From Bradyrhizobium altum (lineage in GTDB: Bacteria > Pseudomonadota > Alphaproteobacteria > Rhizobiales > Xanthobacteraceae), in the NCBI RefSeq assembly GCF_020889705.1, contig NZ_JACMYP010000070.1:1-33622 (forward strand): a DNA stretch of 33,622 nt. Direction: 5' to 3'. Positions 14,846 to 22,972 of this stretch are shown here, in pieces. Position 1 is the first letter of the stretch, and every line of letters begins with the position of its first letter. The position numbers and the translations under genes were made by a program. Under the pieces are notes generated by a model. It saw only the letters and a list, made by a program, of their open reading frames with translations. It was not told the origin of the DNA and made no database searches.

Positions 14846-15251
14846 TCCAAACCTTCTTCCATCCACGAGTGCCTTAGGCAGCCTCCCCCTCGCTAGTCGT
14901 AACAGGCTCGTTCGCCAACTGAGCGAACGGGCTTGCTTATGACGCTTTCGTGCAGGTCAAGAAACGTTCTCCAACCAAGTCCGTAATAACTTTGCCTTTC
15001 CATCGAAACCGCATGGGTCACTTTCATCCATTGAACGATTGAAATTCCTCAATTGCAGATGCCGGATAATTTGTTCGGCGACGCGATCGGGCTGCCAAGT
15101 TCTCCAATTTCAATTCATTCGATATAAACTGAAATCGAAGGGCTGCATGACTGGATCAGCGGCCTGCGCATCAGTTGCACCGCTTCGTGGGCATTCCCCA
15201 GGAAACAAAACAACCACCGCTTTCGAACGAGGGAATTGAATATCCCCCTAT
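14846..15251. other. About 400 bases without a gene
   Basis: Apart from the hairpin at 14909-14929, I see no coding or RNA signal. The sequence from about 14990 is AT-richer than its surroundings (for example AATTTCAATTCATTCGATATAAAC) and may hold a promoter for the small membrane-protein gene at 15252, but no clear -35/-10 pair was found. Confidence 0.5.
14909..14929 (+). terminator. Hairpin downstream of the MXKDX gene
   Basis: CGTTCGC (14909-14915) and GCGAACG (14923-14929) form a perfect 7-base stem with a 7-base loop, about 65 bases after the stop of the repeat-protein gene. A GGCTTGCTTATG stretch follows in place of a long T-run, so this is a weak intrinsic terminator at best. Confidence 0.4.
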
Positions 15252-15500
15252 GTGCCGCGCGACGGATCCTCGGTGGGCGGTAGCGCAGCAGGAACTTCCC
15301 ATGAACAGTTCGTTTACAGCACCGACCGTACGACGTACCCGAAGATTGTCATCGGCGCGTTGGTAGCGGGGATCGCCGTGGTGAGTGTTGCAATCTCAGT
15401 GCGTCTTCGGTCCCACGATGGAGACGCAGGAAGCGCGCACATGATAAGAGCCGGCGAGCTTGTGGCGATCACGAGCTTGAGCGGAAATCCCATCCGGTAG
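15252..15500 (+). CDS. Small single-pass membrane protein, 82 residues
   Basis: The product begins with a polar 30-residue stretch (VPRDGSSVGGSAAGTSHEQF), then a single transmembrane helix near residues 31-51 (KIVIGALVAGIAVVSVAISV). A short outer or inner tail with a basic start (RLRSHDG) follows. The only in-frame start is GTG 15252, and the ribosome site is weak. It lies between two ECF-type promoter sites but has none directly upstream. The function is unknown. Confidence 0.5.
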   Translation: MPRDGSSVGGSAAGTSHEQFVYSTDRTTYPKIVIGALVAGIAVVSVAISVRLRSHDGDAGSAHMIRAGELVAITSLSGNPIR

Positions 15501-15560
15501 TCGCTAAAGAGTCCTGGCGGCTTCTTGTCATCCAAGCAATGTAACTTCGGGGTGATGTTC

Positions 15561-15585
15561 GTAACAACAATGCGGGCTGTGCGAA
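15561..15585 (+). promoter_or_regulatory. ECF-sigma-type promoter, GTAACA-N15-CGAA
   Basis: GTAACA at 15561-15566 and CGAA at 15582-15585 are 15 bases apart and sit 37 bases before the ATG at 15622. It has the same form as the nrsF site at 23683-23707, which also carries A at the sixth -35 position and a 15-base spacer. Confidence 0.5.
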
Positions 15586-15621
15586 TGTATTTCAGAGTGC
15601 TTCAAATCAGGGATCAGATCC

Positions 15622-15879
15622 ATGAAACTTAAACTCGTTATTAGCTTTGCTGTTGTCGCTTCGTTGACAGCAGTCGCCTCGTCCACCCTAGCCGCACAGC
15701 CTGTGCCGAAGAGAAGTTATCCGCAGAGCGCGAATGCCCCGAGCGGATCGCGTCTGAATATCACGTCAGGGGGGCCCTTGTCCGCCTTCGCCTTTGACAA
15801 GTCCGGACCGCAGCTGGTGGCTGCCACAAGAGATGGCGAAGCCAATGGACCATACCAGGGTGGCCCTCATCCAAGGTGA
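15622..15879 (+). CDS. Small secreted hypothetical protein, 85 residues
   Basis: ATG 15622 follows AGGGA. Residues 1-25 form a Sec signal (MKLKLVISFAVVASLTAVAS to LAAQ), similar in style to the signal of the protein at 13142. The mature 60 residues are polar, Pro/Gly/Ser-rich and lack cysteines, and the chain ends GPYQGGPHPR. It carries its own ECF-type promoter and sits just before the caspase-like pseudogene; its stop is 26 bases upstream of that remnant's likely start. A periplasmic location is likely. The function is unknown. Confidence 0.6.
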   Translation: MKLKLVISFAVVASLTAVASSTLAAQPVPKRSYPQSANAPSGSRLNITSGGPLSAFAFDKSGPQLVAATRDGEANGPYQGGPHPR

Positions 15880-15905
15880 AGTCGTCGACAAAGAGCGAAC
15901 GACAA

Positions 15906-16750
15906 ATGACCGCAAGGCAACTTCGTATTTCGTGTTGGTCGATCGTCAGTGCCGTCGCCCCGGCAGGCACGGCGTCGCTGGCGATCGGCGCCCATGCTGC
16001 GCTCAAAACAAGCCGGCACCCGACACCGCCGAGGCCGGCGCTACCGAGCAGAGCGGTCGGCCTTCGCGGATCGCATTGGTCATAGGCAACGGTCACTCTC
16101 CCGACGCCGATGTGCCACTGACTTAACCGATCAATGATGCGCGAAGGTTGACGGCCGCGCTGCGTCGCGATGGCATCGATGTGGACATGATGGAAGATGC
16201 CAGCAAGGACGACATGCGCCACGCGATTGACCGCCTGAGATCAAATATCGGATTGGAGTCCATCGTCATCCTTTTCTCGGCGGCTATGGCATTCAGGCCG
16301 GCGGCGAGAGAGCCAGGATCCCAGTGGATGCCGCAAATCTAGCAAGAGTCCGGTGTGCGTCGCGACGGTCTGAGCATTGAGGTGCCGTTGGATGCGATGA
16401 AACAGCGGGGGCCCACACCAAGCTCGTAGTCATCGATGCTTCGCGGCGAAACCCGTACGAGCGGCGGTTCCGTGGATTTTCTCGCGATCTGGCGCCGATC
16501 AATTTACCCGACGACGCGTTGATCCTCACGTCGGCCGCTTCCGGAAAGGTCGCCGACGATTCGAAGTACTAGCACAGCGTAATGATGGCTCAATTCCTCA
16601 GCAATCTAAATCGGCAGAGAACCGGCGCCGAGATCTTGTCAATGAGACGCGCGTTGCGGTCGCGCGATCCTCCGACGGCGAGCAGGTTCCGTCGGTGTGG
16701 TCGTCGCTATCCAGATGCATTCAGTTGGGAGCGGGCTCGGTCGGGTCGGC
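15906..16750 (+). pseudogene. Caspase-like (peptidase C14) protein, multiply broken
   Basis: The likely start at ATG 15906 gives an N-terminal signal-like segment, MTARQLRISCWSIVSAVAP. After a frame change come RIALVIGNGHSPDADVPLT, an in-frame TAA at 16124-16126, then PINDARRLTAALRRDGIDVD and DMRHAIDRLRS. A further shift near 16275 gives LGGYGIQAGGERARIPVDAA. Later frames read VVIDASRRNPYERRFRGFSR and ILTSAASGKVADDS, then a TAG. This is the caspase p20 plan (GN start; the DAS-RNP block where the catalytic Cys region would be), spread over at least three frames with at least two stops. In intact relatives the first stop is a glutamine codon (PLTQPINDA, from memory), so a C-to-T change is likely. 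Confidence 0.75.
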
Positions 16751-16823
16751 CGCCCCTCTTGGCAACTAAACTGAGTACTGTCCGCCCCCGAACAGATCAG
16801 CCGAAATAACGAGGGAGGTCATC

Positions 16824-17420
16824 TCACTCCTTCCGGAGCTTGGCAGCGAGATTGGTCAATCCACGATGCAGTGCCACGCGCACCGCGCCCTCGCTCATCG
16901 CAAACTTCTTAGCGGTCGCCTTGATCGAAACGCTCTCTAAGGTGATAGATTGTAGTACATCGCGTTGACGGCCTGGCAAGCCCTGTACATGCGCGATGAG
17001 TTCGCTGGCCGGAACAGTTTCTGCGACGGGTTCGCTGGCGATTGTTTCGGCGAAATCGTCGATATTGCCGAATACACGCCGGCCACGGCGGCGTAGCGCA
17101 TCGATCAGCTTGTTACGCGCGATCGCAAACAACCATGGCGAGAACAGAGCCTCTGGATCCCAGGTGTGACGTTTCAAATGCACTGCGAGCAATGTATCCT
17201 GCACGATATCTTCGGATTGATCGACAGGCTGCCCGGCTCGGGCCAGGCCACGGCGGGCCACTGCTCGCAAGATAGGTGTGACAGCCCGAAGTAACTGACG
17301 ATATGCGCCGTCGTCGCCCGCATTGCCACGCCTCATCAGAGCGGCCCATTCCTCTTCGTGTTCGCCCACGCTTGCTCTCGGTAAGCAGCTCGCTCGTCTG
17401 GGATTGTTGCGACTTAACAA
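16824..17420 (-). CDS. ECF (Group IV) RNA polymerase sigma factor, SigF/EcfF-like
   Basis: This 198-residue sigma factor should direct RNA polymerase to stress promoters. Region 2 spans about residues 40-110 (YRQLLRAVTPILRAVARRGL, DQSEDIVQDTLLAVHLKRHT, PWLFAIARNKLIDALRRRGR). Region 4 spans about 140-195 (LPGRQRDVLQSITLESVSIK, then KKFAMSEGAVRVALHRGLTN). The type is the one usually paired with NrsF (DUF1109) membrane anti-sigma factors; such a gene is at 22973-23608, not adjacent. I kept TTG at 17418-17420 as start because GGAGAGG lies eight bases upstream; GTG at 17367-17369 is the alternative. It diverges from the thioredoxin gene, which carries a matching promoter site. Confidence 0.88.
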   Translation of the reverse strand: MLSRNNPRRASCLPRASVGEHEEEWAALMRRGNAGDDGAYRQLLRAVTPILRAVARRGLARAGQPVDQSEDIVQDTLLAVHLKRHTWDPEALFSPWLFAIARNKLIDALRRRGRRVFGNIDDFAETIASEPVAETVPASELIAHVQGLPGRQRDVLQSITLESVSIKATAKKFAMSEGAVRVALHRGLTNLAAKLRKE

Positions 17421-17594
17421 TCACGAAACCTCTCCACTAAGCAACAGCCGATCCTTGGATGACGGGTCACATAGCGAAGAGCTGCTGGCGCTCGTCCATG
17501 ACGTCGTTTCGCAGAAATGCCAGTTCCCCGTTCACAACAATTCCACGTCAGCGTCTCCGGGTGCGGCATTTCAAAATTATATTGTTTGGCCCCT

Positions 17595-17620
17595 GTAACG
17601 TCGGGGCGGTCTGGATCGAA
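17595..17620 (+). promoter_or_regulatory. ECF-sigma-type promoter, GTAACG-N16-CGAA
   Basis: GTAACG at 17595-17600 and CGAA at 17617-17620 are separated by 16 bases, upstream of the thioredoxin-ccdA operon start at 17664. It is one of three sites with identical elements and spacing. It lies in the divergent region shared with the sigma-factor gene. Confidence 0.72.
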
Positions 17621-17663
17621 TGGTGAATGTAGGGGCGTCCCTTCGTACCGGAGGCTTTTAATA

Positions 17664-18056
17664 ATGTTGAAGAAACTGATTTCGGTTCTGTTTGCAGCCG
17701 TTGTTACGTCCGCAGTCTCATTTGAAGCACACGCGGCAGAGAAGGTGAACTACGATGCCAAGTCCTTTGCAGCGGCCCAGGCTGCGGGAAAACCTATCCT
17801 GGTCGAGATTCACGCGACATGGTGCCCGACATGCAAGGCGCAGGCGCCGATCTTGAGCGATCTCGAAAGGCAAAACAAATTCAGAAATTTGATGGTCTTT
17901 CACGTAGACTTCGATTCCCAGAAGGATGCGGTCAAGGCGTTTGGAGCCCGAATGCAGAGCACGCTGATTACGTTCAAGGGGTCCCTAGAGACGGGCCGAT
18001 CTGTTGGCGATACGAACCCGACTTCGATTGCGGCCTTGCTCGACAAAGCGACCTGA
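17664..18056 (+). CDS. Periplasmic thioredoxin-family protein
   Basis: This 130-residue protein starts at ATG 17664, eight bases after GGAGG. Residues 1-25 form a signal peptide (MLKKLISVLFAAVVTSAVSF to AHAA). The mature domain has the thioredoxin fold with a CPTC active site at 54-57 (EIHATWCPTC), the DFD-type strand at 73-77, and a TLITFKG segment where the cis-Pro loop would be, though no clear cis-proline is visible. It should reduce or isomerise disulfides in the periplasm, fed with electrons by CcdA, encoded seven bases downstream. An ECF-type promoter lies 43 bases before the start, which implies induction with the sigma regulon. Confidence 0.88.
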   Translation: MLKKLISVLFAAVVTSAVSFEAHAAEKVNYDAKSFAAAQAAGKPILVEIHATWCPTCKAQAPILSDLERQNKFRNLMVFHVDFDSQKDAVKAFGARMQSTLITFKGSLETGRSVGDTNPTSIAALLDKAT

Positions 18057-18063
18057 TGCGCTG

Positions 18064-18786
18064 ATGTCGATTGGTAGCCTAGGACTGGCGTTTCTGGCGG
18101 GCATATTGTCGATCCTATCGCCATGCGTGCTTCCGTTGTTGCCGATCGTTCTCGGCACCGCAGCATCAGAACGCAGATTGGGCCCCGTAGCCCTTGCGGG
18201 CGGGGTCTCCCTGTCTTTTATCGCAATCGGATTGTTCGTTGCGACGATCGGCTTCGGGCTCGGGGTAGATGCCGCTTGGTTTCGAGTTATTGCTGCTTTG
18301 GTAATGATCTTGATTGGCGCGATTCTGCTCGTGCCTGCGCTTCAAATCAGCGTCGCGGTTGCCAGTGGACCGGTGAGTGGCTGGGTAGACCAGAGTTTCG
18401 GCGGCTTTTCGACGTCAGGGCTGGGCGGCCAGTTCGGCGTGGGACTTCTTCTCGGCGCGGTATGGAGTCCCTGTGTCGGACCCACCCTCGGCGCAGCATC
18501 TCTTCTTGCGGCACAAGGAAGGGATCTTGGTGTCGTGGCTTTAACGATGCTTATTTTCGGGTTTGGCGCGGGGCTACCGCTGGTGCTCTTTGGGTCGATG
18601 TCCCGTCAGTTCTTGCTGCGCTGGCGTGGCGGAATGTCAGCTGCCAGCAAAGCAATGAAACAGACCCTCGGTTTGTTCTTGGTCGCGATAGGGCTGCTGG
18701 TGGTGACCGGTCTCGACAGATCGTTCGAGGCCGGACTCGTTGAAGTTTCTCCGCAATGGTTGACGAACATCACGACCCGTTTTTGA
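18064..18786 (+). CDS. ccdA: CcdA-type cytochrome c biogenesis / thiol electron transporter
   Basis: This 240-residue inner-membrane protein has six predicted helices and the two conserved cysteines of the family, in ILSPCVLP (Cys21) and WSPCVGP (Cys137). CcdA passes electrons from cytoplasmic thioredoxin through the membrane to periplasmic thioredoxin-like partners. The ATG at 18064 lies seven bases after the stop of the thioredoxin gene, so the two form one operon and very likely one pathway. Length and cysteine spacing are normal. With the neighbouring ScsB/DsbD-like gene broken, this may be the only working transmembrane reductase of the island. Confidence 0.88.
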   Translation: MSIGSLGLAFLAGILSILSPCVLPLLPIVLGTAASERRLGPVALAGGVSLSFIAIGLFVATIGFGLGVDAAWFRVIAALVMILIGAILLVPALQISVAVASGPVSGWVDQSFGGFSTSGLGGQFGVGLLLGAVWSPCVGPTLGAASLLAAQGRDLGVVALTMLIFGFGAGLPLVLFGSMSRQFLLRWRGGMSAASKAMKQTLGLFLVAIGLLVVTGLDRSFEAGLVEVSPQWLTNITTRF

Positions 18787-18793
18787 GGGCGCA

Positions 18794-18826
18794 GGAGGTA
18801 ATCCTCCGTTGACGTGATTTCACGTC
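18794..18826. promoter_or_regulatory. Two adjacent inverted repeats between ccdA and the DUF302 gene
   Basis: GGAGG (18794-18798) pairs with CCTCC (18803-18807). Directly after, GACGTGA-TT-TCACGTC (18811-18826) is a perfect 7-base palindrome. The second looks like an operator half-site pair or the stem of a weak terminator. It falls 27 bases before the DUF302 start, where a repressor or Crp-like protein could act. Confidence 0.35.
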
Positions 18827-18852
18827 CAGCGGCACAGGAGTATATTTGCAAG

Positions 18853-19326
18853 ATGACAATAACAAAGGTTGCGAGCGTCGCGGCACTGGCGATGCATTGC
18901 GTTACCGCGTCTGCGGACGATGGACTTGTCACCAAGCCGAGCAAGTACTCAGTCAAGGAGACGATCGATAATTTTGAGGCCGCTATCAATGCACAAGCTG
19001 CCCGAGGCTGGGTCGTTTTTGACCGGATTGATCACGCCGCCGCCGCCAAAAACGCCGGACTCGATATGCGGCCGCGGACAGTCATCATATTCGGCAACCC
19101 CAAAGCGGGCACGTTCGCAATGACCAAGAGCTCAACTCTGGCAATCGATCTGCCGATGAAGGTGCTGGTCTGGCAGGACGATCAGGACAGAGTCTGGCTT
19201 ACATACAATACGAGCGAATACAATGCGAAGTATGTGTTGCCACGCCACGGACTTGCCGCCTCCGACAACGCATCTAAGGATCTTGAAACCTTCCTGACCA
19301 AGGTGACCGACCTAAGCACGCAATGA
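18853..19326 (+). CDS. DUF302 family exported protein
   Basis: This 157-residue protein starts at ATG 18853 (GGAG about 12 bases upstream; a GTG at 18814 is in frame but spoils the signal). Residues 1-21 form a short signal (MTITKVASVAALAMHCVTAS). The DUF302 core is visible: a KYSVKETIDNFEAAINAQAA helix, WVVFDRIDHAAAAKNAGL, RPRTVIIFGNPKAGT and LPMKVLVWQDDQ. The family is a compact alpha/beta fold of unknown activity, often found with copper or redox genes. It follows ccdA on the same strand after 66 bases, so it may be co-transcribed. No cysteine is present in the mature part. Confidence 0.8.
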   Translation: MTITKVASVAALAMHCVTASADDGLVTKPSKYSVKETIDNFEAAINAQAARGWVVFDRIDHAAAAKNAGLDMRPRTVIIFGNPKAGTFAMTKSSTLAIDLPMKVLVWQDDQDRVWLTYNTSEYNAKYVLPRHGLAASDNASKDLETFLTKVTDLSTQ

Positions 19327-19406
19327 ACGCCGGCACTACACCTTGAATATCTTAGGGGTGGAATACCCCCAGCGCGAATTCAATTGATCCTGTATGCCCC
19401 CGGTGA

Positions 19407-21510
19407 TCAGGGGGCGGAATTTGCAGATTTGCGGATGTCGTTATGGCCTGAAGCCTGATCTATTGCCCGCAAGAGGAGGCCTGTGGTGAGCAGCTCGGGA
19501 AGTGTTTCGCCATCTGGCCGTCGTGGCCCGTAGACCACGTCAAAAGGAATACCGTATCGCGCAAAGCGATGAAGATAATCTGCGATGAAAGGATTCGGCC
19601 GGCTCCAGTCAGCGCGCATTCTTATGACGTGTGACTGCTGCAGCCGCGAACGAACCTCTGCGGTCTCCAGCACTCTCACGTCGTTCACCTTGCAGGTCAG
19701 GCACCATGTGGCGGAGACGTCCACCAATACGGTGTTGCCATTGGCGATCAGGCCGGGCAGCGCGTCCAAATCAAAAGCCTGCCATTCCTGCCCGGCCGCC
19801 GGTTGCGAGACTGGAGCAACTGCGGACAAACTGACTATGAGGCACGCGACCACAAGGCCAGCGGTGATCAATCCGGACCGCCGCGATGCGGTGGCGGCAA
19901 TCTGGCCTCCGACCGGAACACTGACCAGAGCTCGATAACCGAGGAGGCACGTCAGAAGGGCGGCCGTAACGCCCGCCGTCCACGCGCCCGCCGTGCTCCA
20001 GAGCACGTAGATCAGCCAGACGGCCGTCCCGAGCAGCACGATGCCGAGGAATTTCCGACAACAAGCATCCAGGGGCCGCGACGCGGAAGCCACCAAACGC
20101 ACCCGGGAAACAATGCGGCCATCCAATAGGGCAACGCCATGCCGAGGCCAAGACACAGGAAGATTGCAAAGATCTCAGTTGGCCCACGTGCCAACGCAAA
20201 GCCCACGGCGGTGCCGACGAATGGCGCGGAGCAAGGCGTGGCCAATAAAGTTCCGAACACACCTGTGACGAAGACCTCAATCATGGGTCCGCCGGACCGT
20301 CTGGACGCAACGTTCACTATCGAGTTTGGCAGGTCGATCGGAAGCCATTCAAAGAAGCTGGCCGCGAACAAGACCGTCAACACCGCCATTCCTGCTAGGA
20401 ACCAAGGCTGCTGAAATTGCCCCAGCCAAGTGTAGCGCCCGACCATTTTAATCCGACCAAGCAGGCGGCCAGCAGCATGAAGCTGAACGTGATGCCTGAA
20501 GCCGTCGCGACCGACCCTAAGCGAACGTCGCGCAAACTGCCGCCGGCCTCTCGTGTAAATGCAAAAAGCTTGATTGAAAGCACCGGCAGGACGCAAGGCA
20601 TTAGATTGAGGATGAGTCCTCCGAGCAAAGCCGAAAGAAGCGCACCGAAAAACAGCGAGCCATTCTCGGGGATTGCCTAGTTGACCCGCGCCTTGAATTC
20701 AGCTGCCCGATTTTCATCGATCAGTGTCAATGTCAAAGGACGGCCAGCCGGTGGCAACGTTACAAGCCGAACGGTCAGACGGGCGGTCTTACCGGCGTCC
20801 TGCAGTTCCACCTTCGGTGCCGGAGGAATTCCATTCCCCGCCCCCTCGACAAACAAGTCGGGCGCAACGAAAGCTCCGGACCTGCTCTTAAGGTCGACCA
20901 CGAGCGTTGGCTCTGATGCGGAGCCTGCGAAACGAGTGCCAATGACATCGACACCGGCGGCATCCGGCGAGCCCGGTACTCTCTTTTGACCCGAGCTGAT
21001 CAACCCGGACTGGGCCGAGGTGCCCCCGGCTCCAGTTGGCAATGCAAGAGTGAGTTCAGCCTCAAGGGGCACGCAAACATCCGAGCACGCGGCGTACGTG
21101 ATCGACGCATTGATCCGGGCGGAGGTTTGAGCCTGCTTTAGAAGTAATTTGACCGGAAGAACCACGCCGTTTTCGTAGACGCTGTTCTGCAGGTCATCGA
21201 TGACGAGACGATGTGGGGCGGGCCAGGAGATTTCCTCGCCCGTAATATTTTTTGAAGCAGACCAGTCAACCGTTGGCGGGATGCCCGCGTCCCCGGGGCT
21301 CCGCCAATAACCATGCCACCCCTTGGCAAACCGAAATTCCAGCCCTGCTTCAAGGGTTGAATCGGCAGGTAAATTATCCGTCGCTGTGATCAGGCGCACT
21401 GCCGCCCGGCTGTCCCCCACCCAATCGGTGGCAGCCGCACGGGCGCTGCCGGTCGACATGATGAATCCGGCCGACAGCACAAGGAGGGTAGTAAAGCGAG
21501 CGAGAGCCAT
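19407..21510 (-). pseudogene. ScsB/DsbD-like protein-disulfide reductase, broken by a stop and two frameshifts
   Basis: The first frame (ATG 21508-21510) encodes a signal and a complete N-terminal periplasmic domain (CSDVCVPLEAELTLALP). It meets a TAG at 20677-20679 inside FKARVN-stop-AIPENGS. The same frame continues into the membrane domain (LMPCVLPVLS) until a -1-type shift near 20418 (GATLGWG to QFQQPWF). The next frame carries TPCSAPFVGTAVGFALARGP and shifts again near 20056-20063. The last frame holds the remaining helices and a thioredoxin domain with CLTC (ATWCLTC), ending at 19407. All catalytic cysteines survive. Intact, it would pass electrons to periplasmic disulfides. It follows the DUF1223 gene, whose ECF-type promoter probably serves both. 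Confidence 0.82.
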
Positions 21511-21560
21511 GAGGCATCCAGAACCGTTCAGTTTTCACGCTGCAATGTCGTCGGAGGACG

Positions 21561-21615
21561 GCGGGCCGGCCCTTACCAGACGTACTTTGCGTCTCGGTAG
21601 ACCCGGCCGGCCCGC
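21561..21615 (-). terminator. Long-stem inverted repeat between the DUF1223 gene and the broken reductase
   Basis: GCGGGCCGGCC (about 21561-21571) is the exact reverse complement of GGCCGGCCCGC (about 21605-21615), with some 33 bases between. It starts just beyond the DUF1223 stop on the minus strand. It could be an attenuator or partial terminator ahead of the reductase gene. No T-run is seen, and GC-rich palindromes are common here. Confidence 0.35.
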
Positions 21616-21621
21616 GAACGC

Positions 21622-22326
21622 TTAGCTTGAGCCGTCGGACAACCGGGAAGCTCCGATGATCTGGCCATCGGGCGCTTCGAGCACGACGGCGACGTCCTGC
21701 CCTTCGGGAAATCGTTCTTTGATCTGGATTGGCGCTCCCGACCATTGGCCGACCGATCGGAACGATCTGACGATGTTCGCCTCCTGCAGCGTTCTGCCGC
21801 CATTTTCTCCCCGGCCGATCGCTGTCGTATGGTCGTGATCGAAGCCGATCAGGAGGACCGTTCCGACGCCGGAGCCGGAGCCGACCTGGATGAAAACTTG
21901 CTCCCCTCCGGTCCTCATGACGCTAACTGAGGCGGCCGTTCGACTTTCGTGTTTCGCCTTTTCGATAGCTGACCCAACGTCGCGGCGATGTGAGCCGACC
22001 AGCCCGGCGGCGCCATCGACAACAATCTCTGGCGTGTAAGATCCATCGCCAAAGCGATGGCCGTATTGTTCCTGTCGGTCCGTGGCGGATTGCAGCGAAT
22101 ACGGATCCTTCCATCCTAGGCGGTCCCAATAGGTAACGTGGAAGGCGAGCGGCAGGACGTCTCGCCGACCCCTGGACAGTTCATTTAGGTAAGCGTTCGC
22201 GGGCGGGCAGGATGAGCAGCCTTGCGAGGTGTATAACTCGACGACGACAGGTCGTTCTGCGGCAAAGCCAGCGACGGGGTAGAGACCCGCAATGAGGGCT
22301 AGTGAAGGGAGCAGGCGCGCTAGCAT
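21622..22326 (-). CDS. DUF1223 thioredoxin-like exported protein
   Basis: This 234-residue protein starts at ATG 22324-22326, preceded by AGGAGG. Residues 1-22 form a signal peptide (MLARLLPSLALIAGLYPVAG). The DUF1223 signature follows: VVVELYTSQGCSSCPPAN with Cys37 and Cys40, HVTYWDRLGWKDPYS, an RQEQYG helix and TPEIVVDG. The fold is thioredoxin-like with a CxxC redox pair, acting outside the cytoplasm. An exact GTAACG-N16-CGAA promoter site is 32 bases upstream. The ScsB/DsbD-like gene follows 111 bases later on the same strand, which suggests a disulfide-reduction operon under the ECF sigma factor. Confidence 0.88.
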   Translation of the reverse strand: MLARLLPSLALIAGLYPVAGFAAERPVVVELYTSQGCSSCPPANAYLNELSRGRRDVLPLAFHVTYWDRLGWKDPYSLQSATDRQEQYGHRFGDGSYTPEIVVDGAAGLVGSHRRDVGSAIEKAKHESRTAASVSVMRTGGEQVFIQVGSGSGVGTVLLIGFDHDHTTAIGRGENGGRTLQEANIVRSFRSVGQWSGAPIQIKERFPEGQDVAVVLEAPDGQIIGASRLSDGSS

Positions 22327-22357
22327 GGCAATCCTCCTGGGTTGAGTTCATCCCTTA

Positions 22358-22383
22358 TTCGCAAACGGAGGCCGCTTCGTTAC
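22358..22383 (-). promoter_or_regulatory. ECF-sigma-type promoter, GTAACG-N16-CGAA
   Basis: On the minus strand GTAACG (22383-22378) and CGAA (22361-22358) are 16 bases apart, 32 bases before the DUF1223 start. Elements and spacing are identical to the sites at 13033 and 17595, although this one faces the other way. That argues against chance. Confidence 0.72.
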
Positions 22384-22713
22384 ACTTGATTGCAGCCACG
22401 CTCGTTCCTGAGCGGGAGCAGCAGGTCCGGACGGTCCAGATTGAGATCGAATTGTGCGAATTCGCGTGTCTGCAAGGTCTATCGGATGCGTTCTGCGGCT
22501 CAAGCAACAAAAGCGGTGCCCCCACACGGAAATTTGAAAATATCAGGACCCCAAGAAGCGTGACAAAGCAGCGCCGAGTTCGCCGCAAAAGGATGACTGC
22601 GATGGGAAACCCGCGCAGAAAGTTCCTTCGAATCTTGCAACAAGTCCCGCTCCCGCCGGCGCAACGGGCGGCAGCCACAAACAAGCGATCTGCTAAGACA
22701 ATGCAGACGTCGC

Positions 22714-22956
22714 ATGTCGCAAGCCACCTCGCCGGCCGTGGATGGAATGGGAATTACCATGCTTGCCTGTGTATTGGTTGCGCCGCCGCACCGGATCGTC
22801 CGTCATGACATGCGTCTGCCACAGTTACCGACGGTGGAATTGGTGTATTCCTACGGCTGGCGAAGCAATTCGCGCGTCATTAGCGAGTTGGCCGATCATT
22901 TGGCCGACAGTTTGACCAGCGCCACGTCAGTTAGTCCTGCTACGCTAGTGCCGTAG
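22714..22956 (+). CDS. Possible small protein or gene fragment
   Basis: An 80-residue frame contains RLPQLPTVELVYSYGWRSNS, then RVISELADHLADSLTSA. The proline-led strand plus helix resembles the C-terminal end of LysR-type effector domains. There is no helix-turn-helix upstream and the ribosome site is poor. It may be the end of a truncated regulator or a chance frame. It converges on the nrsF-like gene. Confidence 0.25.
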   Translation: MSQATSPAVDGMGITMLACVLVAPPHRIVRHDMRLPQLPTVELVYSYGWRSNSRVISELADHLADSLTSATSVSPATLVP

Positions 22957-22972
22957 TAAAGAACACAGCGGG

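Noticed and set aside
14898..14926. GTAACA with CGAA downstream, considered as another ECF site
   Set aside because: The spacing is about 20 bases, the CGAA is part of a hairpin, and the site follows a gene.
17113..17424. 103-codon frame starting at GTG 17424 with a strong GGAGAGG site, overlapping the sigma-factor gene in another frame
   Set aside because: It has no sigma motifs; the GGAGAGG also fits the TTG start of the sigma gene at 17420. A frameshift near the sigma start remains possible.
17508..17535. GTGAAC-N18-CGAA on the minus strand before the sigma-factor gene, considered as an autoregulatory promoter
   Set aside because: The -35 lacks the GTAAC core and the spacer is two bases too long; no better site was found upstream of the sigma gene.
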